A stretch of DNA of 64,000 bases from JAJEEA01 sp965243615 (GTDB taxonomy: Bacteria; Acidobacteriota; Vicinamibacteria; Vicinamibacterales; UBA8438): assembly GCA_965243615.1 (NCBI GenBank), contig CBDEVO010000003.1, positions 2,542,001-2,606,000 of the forward strand, in the 5' to 3' direction. The position numbers were made by a program, and so were the translations under genes. The notes under the pieces are model-generated. The model was not told where the DNA came from and made no database searches. It worked only from the letters and a program-made list of their open reading frames with translations. Positions 37,476 to 46,706 of the stretch are shown here, one piece after another. Numbering within the stretch: position 1 is the stretch's first letter; every line of letters begins with the position of its first letter.

Positions 37476-38840
37476 CTACGGCGCCGGCGCGAATCCCGAA
37501 CGGTCCACCCACTCGCCGAGCCGCATGACCCGGTCGATGTCCAGCGTGTTCCGGATGTCGGCCAGCGGATCGGCGTTCAGCACGATGAGGTCGGCGGCCT
37601 TGCCGGCCTCGAGGGTGCCGAAGTCGGCTTCGCCCACCGGCGGCATCTGGGCGGCGCCGGTGGCGGTTGCCGCGACGATGGCGTCCATCGGGGTCAGCCC
37701 GGCCTCGACGTACATCTCCATCTCGTGGTGCATGCCCCAGCCGAACGGCACGTTCGGGGTGCCGGCGTCGTTGCCGAGCGCGACCGCGACGCCGGCGTCG
37801 TGCATCGTCTTCACGAAGTCCAGCAGTTGCCCGAACGCGGCCTTGCGGTCCTCGAAGCCCGGGTCGTCGACGATCTCCGCCCTGACCGCGGGGTCGTCCA
37901 ACCGGGCCAGCGCATCCGGGTTGAACATCTCGAACGCGGCGCGCAGCTCGGGGTCGTCGAGCAGCTCCGGACGCTCGGCGAAGTGCCAGCGGTTCTGGAC
38001 GATGGACAGGGTCGGGGTGAAGTAGACGTCGTTGTCCAGGCACATCCGGATGAACTCGGCCGAGGGCTCGGGATCGTCCACCGGGACGCCGGACCCGGGG
38101 CCGAAGGTCAGCACGGTGCTGTGCAGGAAGTCCCACAGGCCGGCCTCGACGAGCTGGCGGCCGTCGGCCTCGTCGTCGATGTGGGCGACGGGGATGGCGC
38201 CGTTCGCCACCGCCTCGTCGATGATCGCCGCGCGTATCTCCGGCGGGATCTTCAGGCCCGGCTCGGCGACCTCGTTCACCCACATCTTGATGAAGTGCAC
38301 GCCGAGGGCGATCTGGTCGCGCACCAGCGCCCGCGCCTCTTTCTCGGTGGTGGGGGCGTTCCGGCCGGCCGCGTTGAAGCCGCCGGGGTAGGAGAATCCC
38401 ATCCCCGCCGTGTAGGTCCGGGGGGCGTCGGCGCGGCCGGCGGCCCCGAGCAGATAGGCGACCCGCTCCGGCGTGTCGCTGCCCGTGCTCCGCGCGGTGG
38501 TCACCCCGTAGTGGAGCTGCGAGCGGAACTGGCGCTCGATCTCCTCCGGCCCCTCCCGGTAGTGCACGTGCAGGTTCACGAGGCCGGGGATGATGGTCTT
38601 GCCGGCGAGGTCGACGGTCTCCGCGCCGTCGGGTACCGGCGTCGCGTCCCGCGCGCCGGCGCTCTCGATCCGGCCGTCCCGAACGACGACCACCGAGTCG
38701 GCCACCGGCGGCGCGCCGGTCGCGTCGATGAACTGCGCCCCGACGAGGGCGAGCGCGCCCGCCCCCTCGGGGGGAGGGGCCTCTCCGCACCCGGTGAGCG
38801 CCAGGGCCAGTCCCGCCGCCAGCAGATGAAGTCGTTTCAT
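37476..38840 (-). CDS. Lipoprotein amidohydrolase (imidazolonepropionase-like)
   Basis: A 454-residue lipoprotein: signal LHLLAAGLALALTGC with lipobox LTGC. The amidohydrolase fold is clear: KTIIPGLVNLHVHYREG (HxH), FIKMWVNEV (the lysine position), PVAHIDDE, FLHSTVLTF (His), and LGNDAGTPNVPFGWGMHHEM (last Asp), then GTLEAGKAADLIVLNADPL. Members hydrolyse dipeptides or cyclic amides; the periplasmic face is implied by the lipobox. The substrate is unknown. It stands alone. Confidence 0.87.
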   Translation of the reverse strand: MKRLHLLAAGLALALTGCGEAPPPEGAGALALVGAQFIDATGAPPVADSVVVVRDGRIESAGARDATPVPDGAETVDLAGKTIIPGLVNLHVHYREGPEEIERQFRSQLHYGVTTARSTGSDTPERVAYLLGAAGRADAPRTYTAGMGFSYPGGFNAAGRNAPTTEKEARALVRDQIALGVHFIKMWVNEVAEPGLKIPPEIRAAIIDEAVANGAIPVAHIDDEADGRQLVEAGLWDFLHSTVLTFGPGSGVPVDDPEPSAEFIRMCLDNDVYFTPTLSIVQNRWHFAERPELLDDPELRAAFEMFNPDALARLDDPAVRAEIVDDPGFEDRKAAFGQLLDFVKTMHDAGVAVALGNDAGTPNVPFGWGMHHEMEMYVEAGLTPMDAIVAATATGAAQMPPVGEADFGTLEAGKAADLIVLNADPLADIRNTLDIDRVMRLGEWVDRSGFAPAP

Positions 38841-38867
38841 CGGTAGCCTCTCATCCCTGGCCCGCCC

Positions 38868-38943
38868 ATCGTCGCCTTCGGCTCCGCTGGGCGCCCAACC
38901 AACCCTCCAGGAGTCCGCGCCGTTCTACGGCGCAGACTCCTGG
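38868..38943 (+). repeat. Intergenic hairpin repeat, copy A
   Basis: This copy starts ATCGTCGCC, continues through CGGCTCC and GCGCCCAACCAACC, and ends in a hairpin at 38907-38943 with a 16-bp stem carrying one mismatch (arms CCAGGAGTCCGCGCCG and CGGCGCAGACTCCTGG, loop TTCTA). Related copies lie at 42911, 43061 and, inverted, at 47361. Confidence 0.75.
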
Positions 38944-39099
38944 TGTCCCGTAACCGTGGCTCGCGGAACGATTCCACGCGGCAGCTCTCCAGCTCTTGCA
39001 GGCATTTGCCGCGATCCATGCCTTTCGCGAGCTTCACGGCGGGGGCACCAGGTCATCCTCACCGACCCGCGCAGGTCGTGCCGGGTGTGTCCGCCGGAA

Positions 39100-40179
39100 T
39101 CAGTCCCGCTCCAACCGCCGGGCCCCCGCGAGGATGTTCTCGAGCCCCCGGTTTCCCTCGTGGCACGCGTACTCGTACACCGGAAGCTCGGAGCGTCTCA
39201 GCGGAATGGCCGCGGTGAAGTCGCGGGTGAAGACGGCGGGATCGCGCACGGTGTACTCGTAGAGCAGCGTGTCCCGGTCCACCCGCGTGAACCGCTCGGT
39301 CAGGGTCAGCGTCGCGCCGGTCCCCACCGCGCTCGTGATGGCGGGGAGGAAGCTCGCGGTCCGGTCGGTGAAGTTGGTGGTCTCGACCACCAGCGTGTCG
39401 CCCTCCCAGCGCCCCCGCCCGTCGCCCATCCACTGGCGGATCGCGCCGGGCAGGTGCGGGCGCCCGTCGAGGGGCACGAAGCGCGCGTCGTGCACCATCT
39501 CGTTGTAGATGACCAAGTGGGCGGGCGTCTGGAACACCTGGATGTTGTTGTTGTAGGCGGCGGGAATCAGCGGCGGGCCGCTGTTGAACCCCAGCAGGCA
39601 ACGCTCGCCGAGCCCGCGGTCCTCCGGGCCGTCGGCCCCGATGCCGCCGGCCCGGTAGCGGACGGGGCGGGACCCCGGCAGGTCCTCGCCCGCCGACCCG
39701 ATCTGCTCGATGGCCCCCGGACGGCGCGCGGGCATCCGCCCGTCCGGCGGATCCACGATCAGCGACGTGCGCCGGTCCTCGAGGAGGGTGTTCCCGCGGT
39801 CGTACCAGAACTCGTTGTAGGGCACCACGCCGCCTTCCGATTCCGGCGGATAGAGCGCCCCGCCCTTCTCCGGATCGACGAGGTCACGGTTCTGGCGTTG
39901 GTTCTCGAGCGTCTGGTACTCGGCCGCCTCCTCCTCGGTGAGGACGGCCTTCCCGGCTAGCTCGGCCGGCCGCTCCAGCGGCGTGATGGTGCGGAAGTCC
40001 CACACGCCCTGCAGGTCCGGATGGCCCCAGGGGGTTCGCGAGCCGCCGGCTGGCTGGGCGGACCCCATGGCGGCCGCGCACCACAGCGCGGTGGCCGTCG
40101 CCACGACTCGCGCGCTGCTCCGGAGCGTCGCCGGGCGGCCGCGCGATCGGATGGGGCACGGTGCGTCATCGCATCTCAT
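39100..40179 (-). CDS. Secreted protein of the HPDLQGVW family, copy 2 (function unknown)
   Basis: A 359-residue exported protein. GGAG is 7 bases before the ATG at 40179; the frame is open to 40341 but the extra part has no ribosome site. Signal: ARVVATATALWCAAAMGSAQ. The mature protein shows WGHPDLQGVWDFRTITPLER, LTEEEAAEYQTLE, ERCLLGFNSGPPLIPAAYNN, NIQVFQTPAHLVIYNEMVHD, GDGRGRWEGDTLVVETTNF and YEYACHEGNR. These are the same blocks as in the copies at 5187 and 49365. No catalytic motif is known for the family. Confidence 0.8.
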   Translation of the reverse strand: MRCDDAPCPIRSRGRPATLRSSARVVATATALWCAAAMGSAQPAGGSRTPWGHPDLQGVWDFRTITPLERPAELAGKAVLTEEEAAEYQTLENQRQNRDLVDPEKGGALYPPESEGGVVPYNEFWYDRGNTLLEDRRTSLIVDPPDGRMPARRPGAIEQIGSAGEDLPGSRPVRYRAGGIGADGPEDRGLGERCLLGFNSGPPLIPAAYNNNIQVFQTPAHLVIYNEMVHDARFVPLDGRPHLPGAIRQWMGDGRGRWEGDTLVVETTNFTDRTASFLPAITSAVGTGATLTLTERFTRVDRDTLLYEYTVRDPAVFTRDFTAAIPLRRSELPVYEYACHEGNRGLENILAGARRLERD

Positions 40180-40606
40180 GCGTGGGCTCCGTTCGAGTGT
40201 CCTGAACACCACTTCTCGTCTATCGGCTTGTCGGCTGCGCGGATGGGCTGATTCTAGTATGCCGGGCGGGAGGTCGGCGAGCTTTCGGGTCTTGGCGAGG
40301 GTCGAGAGGCAGAACGCCTCGCAAGTGTTCAGTGACGGCATGCGGCTCTAGGTCGGTCGTCGTGTCATGAGGCCGTTGGCCGCAGGGCATGACCACGGTG
40401 CCACCGGGTCGGTTCGTGGGAATCGGAGCGACGTCGATGAAGGAGAGTCCCCCTGCCTGCCCGGTTCACGCTCCGATGACGGGCGCAGCAGGCCGCCGAC
40501 TACCGGATGTCTTGGGATCGAACTGCGCCGTCCGGTTGTCGAATCGCGCTCGGCAGGCGCACGAAGTCGACCCGAGCAGGGACAGCTTTCTCTCGCAGAC
40601 GGTGCA
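40180..40606. other. Intergenic region without a supported gene
   Basis: Between the secreted-family gene and the decayed permease I see no convincing frame. The region includes the upstream promoter of the former gene (a TACTAG box near 40254-40260 on the minus strand) and flanks the degraded permease. Confidence 0.4.
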
Positions 40607-42860
40607 CTACTCGACGCGGCGGGCCTGCACCGGATCGATCCGGGTCGCCGGGCGCGCCGGCAGCCAGCAGGCGACGAGGGCCGCGGCGACGAGCACGAGC
40701 GGCCCCGCCACGAAGGTGAGCCGGTCGTCCGTACCCACGCCGTACAGGAAGCTCTCGAGCACGCGGCTCGACGCGGCGGCGGCGAGCAGGCCGAGGACGG
40801 CGCCCGCCGCGACGAGCGCGCCCCCTTGCCTGACGACGAGCGCGACGATGTCGCCGCGCTGCGCGCCCAGCGCCATGCGGACCCCGATCCCGCGGCGGCG
40901 CTGCGAGACGGTGTAGCTGAGCAGGCCGTAGACGCCGAACGCGGCGAGGAACAGGGCCAGCGCCGCGAAGCTGCCGGCGAAGACGGCGTAGAAGCGCGGC
41001 TGGACGACCGCGGCCCACAGCCGCGCGTTCATCGTCGACACGTCATCGACGGCCGCGCGCGGATGCGCGTCGGCCACCGCCTCGCGCAGGAAGGGGACCA
41101 CCGCGAGCGGGTCGCCGGTCGTCCGCGACGATGAACGGCGCATCGAAACCCGTCACCGGACCGGCTCCCATCTGGTGCATCGACACGAACGCTTCGGCGC
41201 GCGGTCCGGTACCCGGGACGCCCAGGTTCCGGATGTCCGCCACCACGCCGATCACTTCCCACGGCTCGTCGCCCAGGCCGAGCTGCATGCGCTGCCCGAC
41301 GGCCTGACCTCCGCCGAGCACCTCGCGCGCGAACGTCTCGTTGACCACGGCGACCCTCGGACTGCCGGCCCCGTCCGCACCGGTGAAGACGCGTCCGCTG
41401 CGCTGCCGCAGCCGCATGATGTCGAGGCAGCCGGGGCTGGCCACCTGTATCTGCCACGTCAGCCTCGGGCTGGCCGTCCCGCGACGCGCCACCGACCATT
41501 CGCGTCATCCCCGTCGTGCCTCCGGCCGCGAGGGGCAGAACTGACGACAGCCCCACCGCCGTCACGTTCGGCAGACGCTCGACCCGGTCCATCGCGGCCA
41601 GGAGCGTCCCCGCAAAGCGGCGGCCCGCCCGGCGCTCGGCCGCCTCCTCCGGGCTCATGCGCCCCCGCAAGGGACGCACGTCGGGGTCCCGGACGCGGGC
41701 CGTGAGCACACCGGCCATCGCCATCTGCGCCGTCGCCAGCGCCGCCCGCGTCCAGCCCGCGCGCAGCAGCCGGAAGCCGCCCGTCGACTGCCCGTTCCCC
41801 TCGTTGAGGGTCCGCAAGAGCTCGAGGCGGGACCACGGCAACGCCGGCGCCGCGCCGAACGCGAGCCCCACGACGATGGACAGCCCGAGCGTGAAGGCGA
41901 GCACCACGCCGCCGACGCCTGCCGTCCAGCCGCGCGACGTCGCCGGGGACCAGCGCCGGCACGACACGCAGCACCGCGGCCGCCGCGGCCAGGCCCGTCA
42001 CGCCCCCGAGCACGCTCAACACCATGCTCTCGGCCAGGAGCTGCCGCACGATGCGGCCCCGGCCCGCGCCCAGCGCCGCGCAGACCGCCAGCGCCCGACG
42101 GCGCGTCACTCCGCGCGCGAGCAGCAGGCCGGCCGCGTTGCCGCAGGCGATCAGCAGCACGAGGGCCATCGCCGCGGTCAGGGCCAGCAGCGCCGGCCGG
42201 TACTCGCGGGCGATCTCTTCGCGCCACCGGATCACGTGGACGTCGTGGATCAGAGGGGAGCCCGTCGACCCGCCGATGACGCTCGCGAGGCCGGCGACGT
42301 AGCCGGCGTACATCATGTCGTCGCTGTTGTCGAGAATCGCGCGGACCTCGGTGGCGGCGCGCTCCGGCGACACGCCCCCGCGACGTCGTCCGACCGTCTC
42401 GCGTAACCGGGAGGGCCGTGGGACGGGCGCCATCGCTTCGGGCGTCCAGATCTCCTCGTCCGGGCTCGGAAAGTGGAAGCCCTCGGCGAGCACCCCGATC
42501 ACGCTGTGCGGTGCGCCGTCGAGGGCTCGGCGCCGGCCTCGCCGTCCTCCTCGGCGAAGAGCCGCCCGAGGTGCGGCGTCGCCCGCAGCAACGGGAACAG
42601 CGACGGCGAGACCGTCGCGCCGCGCGGGGTGACCGCACCGTCCGGACCCGCCCACTCGACGTCCCGCGTCCCGTAGGCGGCGAACTGCTCGAACGACGCG
42701 TCCTGCAGCCGCTCACGCTCCAGCTCGAGATGGAGCCGCAGCTCCCTCTGCAGGTCCGCCTCCGCCTGACGCCGCCCCGAGATACGGCCAGAAGCGACGG
42801 CACCAGTCCGGGACGGGCATCCAGGGCATGCGCTCCTCCAAGTAGAATGGCTACCAGAGT
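40607..42860 (-). pseudogene. Decayed ADOP-type MacB/FtsX permease
   Basis: Successive frames carry pieces of one large ABC permease in the right order. The N-terminal helix (ADLQRELRLHLELERERLQD) and GATVSPSLFPLLRATPHLGR lie near 42540-42780. IGVLAEGFHFPSPDEEIWTP, ALVLLIACGNAAGLLLARGV and GRGRIVRQLLAESMVLSVLG lie near 42000-42500. VVGLAFGAAPALPWSRLELL and LATAQMAMAGVL lie near 41700-41900, and VAVVNETFAREVLGGGQAV near 41300. AGSFAALALFLAAFGVYGLL and YTVSQRRRGIGVRMALGAQR lie at 40850-41000. At least four frame changes and an internal deletion separate them, so it is not functional. The family is the acidobacterial duplicated orphan permease group, lacking its own ATPase. An intact relative is at 44096. 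Confidence 0.8.
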
Positions 42861-42910
42861 AGCGGCTGTCGGGTAGAACGTCAAAGGGGAGGGCCAAACA
42901 GAGAAACGGT

Positions 42911-42982
42911 CACCCGCGGCTCCGAATCGCCGTCCAACCAACCTGCGGGAAGTCCGCACCGCTCTCTGGTGCCGACTCCTGG
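42911..42982 (+). repeat. Intergenic hairpin repeat, copy B (degenerate)
   Basis: CGCGGCTCCGAATCGCCGTC, CCAACCAACC and GTCCGCACCG, then CCGACTCCTGG, follow the same order as in copies A and C. The hairpin arms (around 42946-42982) have more mismatches than in the other copies. Confidence 0.55.
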
Positions 42983-43060
42983 TGGTTCGTCACACGAGTG
43001 CCTTTACACTTGCCGGTTCGTGCTCGACCGGTCGGCCGAACCCGCCGGCCTGGCCCGGAA

Positions 43061-43133
43061 ATCGTCGCCTGCGGCTCCGATTGCCGCCCAACCCTGCCAG
43101 GTGTCTGCACCGTCTTACGGCGCAGACGCCTGG
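43061..43133 (+). repeat. Intergenic hairpin repeat, copy C
   Basis: ATCGTCGCCTGCGGCTCCGA is followed by GCCGCCCAACCCTGCC. The hairpin at 43097-43133 has arms CCAGGTGTCTGCACCG and CGGCGCAGACGCCTGG around TCTTA. The two arm differences are G-T compatible in RNA, so the stem is preserved although the sequence differs from copy A. Confidence 0.7.
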
Positions 43134-43198
43134 CTTGCTTCCCGGCCCGAACCGTCGAAAAATGTCCCGAAGCAACTGCAAACCGGTTTCGGTGACGC

Positions 43199-43774
43199 CT
43201 AGCGCGATCCGTCAGGGTACGGCGGCATCTCCGGTTCGAGCTCGACGTGGACGGCGTCGGCGACGCGGTTGATGTAGTTGAAGAAGGCGATGACCTGGAT
43301 GGCGAGGTGGATCGCCCGGTCCCCGAGGCCGGCCGCGCGCAGGGGCTGCAGGTCGGCCTCGGTCATCGTCGCAGGCTCCCGCGTGAGCTTCTCGGCGTAG
43401 GCGCAGAGCGCCGCGTCGACCGGCTCGAGGGGGGCGCTTCGCCAGTCGGCGAGCACCGCGTCGGCCAGCCCGGTGTCGCCGCCCTCCCGTGCGATCTCGG
43501 CCCGGAGATCGTCGGCGTGCTGCAGCATTCAATAGTGGCAGTCGTTGGCGCGGCTCACCACCGTGGCCAGCATCTCGCGCTGCACCAGCGACAGGTCGCC
43601 GGGGGCCTTCATGACGGCCACGTAGAGCCCCACTGAGGCGTCCAGCACCGCCGGCTGCAGGCTCATGGTCCGCAGGATGCCGAACACCCTCCCGGCGCGC
43701 TCCACCGCCATCCGGTAGCTCTCGGCGAGACGGCCGGAGGCCTCCTCGACACCGACGGTTCGAATCCAGGGCAT
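43199..43774 (-). CDS. AhpD-like peroxidase-related protein, candidate selenoprotein with in-frame TGA at the CxxU site
   Basis: Read through the TGA at 43529-43531, the frame from ATG 43774 gives a 191-residue carboxymuconolactone-decarboxylase/AhpD-like protein of the 'peroxidase-related enzyme' type. The AhpD signature E-x11-C-x2-C-x3-H is complete except that the second cysteine codon is TGA: REMLATVVSRANDCHY, TGA, MLQHADDLR. Both sides of the TGA are conserved protein: upstream MSLQPAVLDASVGLYVAVM, downstream PVDAALCAYAEKLTREPAT and AIQVIAFFNYINRVADAVHV. A stem-loop suitable as a bacterial SECIS starts 17 bases after the TGA. Sec-containing AhpD-like proteins have been described, so selenocysteine insertion is the better reading; a nonsense mutation is the alternative. 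The enzyme would reduce hydroperoxides or act as a disulfide reductase. The selA/B/C/D genes are not in the window. Confidence 0.75.
43492..43511 (-). promoter_or_regulatory. Candidate bacterial SECIS stem-loop
   Basis: On the minus strand, CGATCTC and GAGATCG form a perfect 7-bp stem around the loop CGGGCC. The loop begins 24 bases after the TGA, and a G is among its first two bases. Both match the usual bacterial SECIS rules (loop 16-37 bases from the UGA, small apical loop with an early G). The stem lies in coding sequence that is constrained by the protein, so chance cannot be ruled out. Confidence 0.55.
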
Positions 43775-43859
43775 GACGCCGAATGTTAGCGCGGGCTGGA
43801 CACGTACGGTCTCCGTTATAGACTGGGTTGAAATCGAATCGAGTCCAGCGGGCTGACCC

Positions 43860-44099
43860 ATGCACATCATCAAGCGGCACGAAGCGAAGACGAATCCTTC
43901 GCGACTCGCCGAAGCCGCCGCCGCCGAGCCGTCAGTCACTGCAAGCGCAGAAAGGCAGCCCGGCGGGCCGACGGCCGTGCACGTTCCGGCGCAGGCCGGG
44001 CGCCGCATGGGCTTTCTGGCCGGTCAGATCGCCGTGCCGCGGGACTTCGACCGCATGGGAGCCGCGGAGATCGCACGCCGGTTCGAGGGCGAGGAGTGA
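43860..44099 (+). CDS. Orphan Phd/YefM-type antitoxin, degenerate N-terminus
   Basis: A 79-residue protein. HEAKTNPSRLAEAAAA resembles the DNA-binding half of Phd/YefM (HxAKTxLSRLxE), and RRMGFLAGQIAVPRDFDRMG with ARRFEGEE is the typical toxin-binding tail of antitoxins paired with PIN toxins. The middle (PSVTASAERQPGGPTAVHVP) is weaker than in intact family members. No toxin gene follows; instead the stop codon overlaps a GTG that starts an ABC permease. A TATAGACT box at 43817-43824 may be its promoter. It is either a remnant of a toxin-antitoxin pair or a regulator taken over by the permease. Confidence 0.6.
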   Translation: MHIIKRHEAKTNPSRLAEAAAAEPSVTASAERQPGGPTAVHVPAQAGRRMGFLAGQIAVPRDFDRMGAAEIARRFEGEE

Positions 44100-46576
44100 A
44101 GACCCTCCCAAGACACCGCCAAGGCCGCTACGCCCTCGGCGTTCTTCGACAGGATCTGCGCCTCGCCGGCCGCGCCCTCGCGCGCAAGCCGGGGTGGACG
44201 GCGGCCGGCGTGCTCACGCTGGCCATCGGGGTGGCCGGCTCGACCCTCGTCGCCGGCCTGCTCGACCAGGCGTTCGTGCGGCCGCTGCGCTTCGCGGCCG
44301 GCGACGAGCTGGTCACGCTGTACGTGACGAGCGGCCCCGAATACTCGACGATGTCGTACCCCGACTACGCCGAGCTCCGGGCCGCCCTCGAGGGCAGCGT
44401 CGACCTCGCCGCGTTCTGCCGGGTGTTCATGACGGTGGGCGGGGGGGCGTTTCCCGAGCGCCACGAGGGCGAGATGGTGTCGGGCGCATTCTTCTCGGCC
44501 CTCGGGGTCCGGCCGGCCCTCGGGCGGCTCATCGGCCCCGCCGACAACGTTGTCCCCGGCGGCCACCGCGTCGTGGTGCTCTCGGACTTCCTGTGGCGCA
44601 GCCAGTTCGCGGGCGACCCCGAGATCGTGGGCAGGACCGTGCGCCTGAACGAGGCGGTCTACGACGTCGTCGGGGTGACGCCCCCGGGCTTCCGCGGCGC
44701 GGTCTGGCCGTCGTTCGAGAGCGCGTTCTGGATTCCGGCGATGATGGCCGACGAGTACTTCGGGGGGCGCGACGTCGTGAACGGCCGTCTGCCGGCGTTC
44801 CAGACCGTCGGCCGGCTCGCCACCGGGGCCTCCCTGGCCGGCGTGCAGGCGCGAATCGACCCCGTCGACGAGGTGCTCGCCCGAGACCGCGTCGGCGTCT
44901 ACTACCGGGAAGCGGCGGCGCCCTGGCGCGCGCGCGCCCTGCCCGGGAGCTACCTGCGGCTGTGGCCGGAGTTCCGCGACGAGGTCGCCGCGTTCCTGGC
45001 CATTCTCGGCCTGATGGCGGCGGCGGCGCTCGCGGTGGCGTGCGCGAATCTGGCCACGCTGCTGCTGGCGCGGTCGACGGAGTGGCGGCACGAGCTGGCC
45101 ATTCGCCGCGCCCTCGGCGCCGCGCGGGCCGACCTCGTGCGGCGGCTCGGGGTGGAGGTCGCCCTGCTCGTCGGGGCCGGCGGCCTCGGCGCGACCGTCC
45201 TCGTCGTCTGGTCGAGCGCGCTCGCGCCGCTGCTGCCCCTGACCGTGCCCTACCAGCTCGACCTCGTGGCGGACCGCCGCCTGCTGGGCATCGGCGTGGT
45301 CTTCGCCGCCGTGACCGGCTTCGCGTTCGCGATGCCCGCGGTGTGGCGGGTCCTCCGCGACCTGCCCGAAGCCGCGTCGCTGTCCCGCGGCCACAGCGCG
45401 GCCGGCCGGTCCGCCGCGATGAGCGGGCTCGTCGTCGCCCAGGTGGCCCTCTCGACGGTGCTCGTCGTCGGGTGCGGCCTCCTGTTGCGGAGCGCCTGGA
45501 ACACGCAGCGCATCGACCTGGGGTTCGACGCGCCCTACGGCGCGAGCTTGCGCATGTCGTTTCCCCAGGGGTGGGAGGACGATCCCGGTCTGGCCGGCGC
45601 CGCGGTGGACCGGCTCCTCGACGACCTGACGGCCGAGGGCTTCGTCACGGCCGCGAGCGCCTCGACCCGCCGCCCGGGGTCGGTTCCCGGGCGCTTCGAG
45701 GTGCGGTTGGCCGATTCGGCCCGCGTGGGACCCGACACGCCGGTGGAGACGCAGCTCAACGCGGTCACCGGCGGCTACTTCGAGGTCTTCGGCATCCCGG
45801 TGCGTGCGGGCCGGGTGTTCGGCCGGGCCGACGCGGCGGCGGAGGCGCCGGTGGCGGTGATTGGGCAGGCGCTGGCCGCCGACCACTTCCCCCGCCGCAG
45901 TGCGGTGGGAGAGACGCTGCGCCTGCAGGGTGAGGAGCGACCTCGGCGCATCGTCGGCGTCGTGGGCGACGTCGCGGATCTCGACGTCCGTCTCCCGCCG
46001 CGGCCGATGGTGTACGTGCCGTACGGCAGCCCGCAGGACGGCGCCTACGTGACGATCCGCACGCGGAGCGGCGAGGCGGACGGACCGGCGGTCCTGCGCC
46101 GGCGGGCCGGCGGGCTCGATCCCGCGATCGCTCTCTCGGAGGCCGCGACGTTGACCGATCTGCGGCGCGCCGCGACCCGCGAGTCGCGGGTGCACGCGGG
46201 CCTCGCCGCGGTCACCGCGGGTCTGGCCCTGAGCCTGGCCCTGGTGGGCCTCTATGGCCTGATGGGCTACGTGGTGCGCCAGCGCGAGCGGGAGATCGGC
46301 ATCCGCATCGCGCTGGGCGCGACCCTGGGCGACGTCTACGGCCTCGTCGTGGGGCGCGGGTTCCGGCTCACCGCGCTCGGCCTTGTCCTCGGCCTCGCCG
46401 CGAGCGCCGCCGCCGGCCGTCTGCTGTCGCGGCTGCTCTACGAGGTCGGGCCGGGAGACGTGACGACCCTCGCGGTCGTGCCCGCGCTCTTCCTCGCGGC
46501 GGCGTTCCTCGCCTGCCGGGGACCCGCCATGCACGCCACGCGCGTCGATCCCACCGACGTGCTTCGGGCCGAGTAG
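44096..46576 (+). CDS. ADOP-type MacB/FtsX ABC permease, intact
   Basis: An 826-residue inner-membrane protein starting at GTG 44096, which overlaps the Phd stop by four bases. It has two FtsX units: the first begins with LRQDLRLAGRALARKPGWTA and TLAIGVAGSTLVAGLLDQAF and carries a periplasmic MacB core (VTLYVTSGPEYSTMSYPDYA, LSDFLWRSQFAGDPEIVGRT). Helices (FLAILGLMAAAALAVACANL, ARSTEWRHELAIRRALGAAR) follow. The second unit repeats the pattern, ending LSLALVGLYGLMGYVVRQRE, REIGIRIALGATLGDVYGLV. These duplicated permeases lack an adjacent ATPase and are thought to export peptides or lipids or act in envelope stress. The transported molecule is unknown. Confidence 0.88.
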   Translation: MKTLPRHRQGRYALGVLRQDLRLAGRALARKPGWTAAGVLTLAIGVAGSTLVAGLLDQAFVRPLRFAAGDELVTLYVTSGPEYSTMSYPDYAELRAALEGSVDLAAFCRVFMTVGGGAFPERHEGEMVSGAFFSALGVRPALGRLIGPADNVVPGGHRVVVLSDFLWRSQFAGDPEIVGRTVRLNEAVYDVVGVTPPGFRGAVWPSFESAFWIPAMMADEYFGGRDVVNGRLPAFQTVGRLATGASLAGVQARIDPVDEVLARDRVGVYYREAAAPWRARALPGSYLRLWPEFRDEVAAFLAILGLMAAAALAVACANLATLLLARSTEWRHELAIRRALGAARADLVRRLGVEVALLVGAGGLGATVLVVWSSALAPLLPLTVPYQLDLVADRRLLGIGVVFAAVTGFAFAMPAVWRVLRDLPEAASLSRGHSAAGRSAAMSGLVVAQVALSTVLVVGCGLLLRSAWNTQRIDLGFDAPYGASLRMSFPQGWEDDPGLAGAAVDRLLDDLTAEGFVTAASASTRRPGSVPGRFEVRLADSARVGPDTPVETQLNAVTGGYFEVFGIPVRAGRVFGRADAAAEAPVAVIGQALAADHFPRRSAVGETLRLQGEERPRRIVGVVGDVADLDVRLPPRPMVYVPYGSPQDGAYVTIRTRSGEADGPAVLRRRAGGLDPAIALSEAATLTDLRRAATRESRVHAGLAAVTAGLALSLALVGLYGLMGYVVRQREREIGIRIALGATLGDVYGLVVGRGFRLTALGLVLGLAASAAAGRLLSRLLYEVGPGDVTTLAVVPALFLAAAFLACRGPAMHATRVDPTDVLRAE

Positions 46577-46706
46577 GGAGCTCGTGGGCCGGAGCGGCAT
46601 CGATGCCCTCCACCTGTCCTTGAGCCCCAAGTGATCCAATCAATGCGGTTTCTTGCCTGGCGGCGACTCGCCCTGAAGTTGCGCGCGTCGATCCCAGGGA
46701 TCGGGT

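Noticed and set aside
40180..40341. N-terminal extension of the secreted protein (copy 2) to 40341
   Set aside because: The added residues precede a good signal peptide with its own ribosome site and would spoil export.
43199..44008. Two separate genes split at 43529
   Set aside because: The halves are in the same frame with a single TGA, and the AhpD motif runs across it; no ribosome site supports the ATG right after the TGA.
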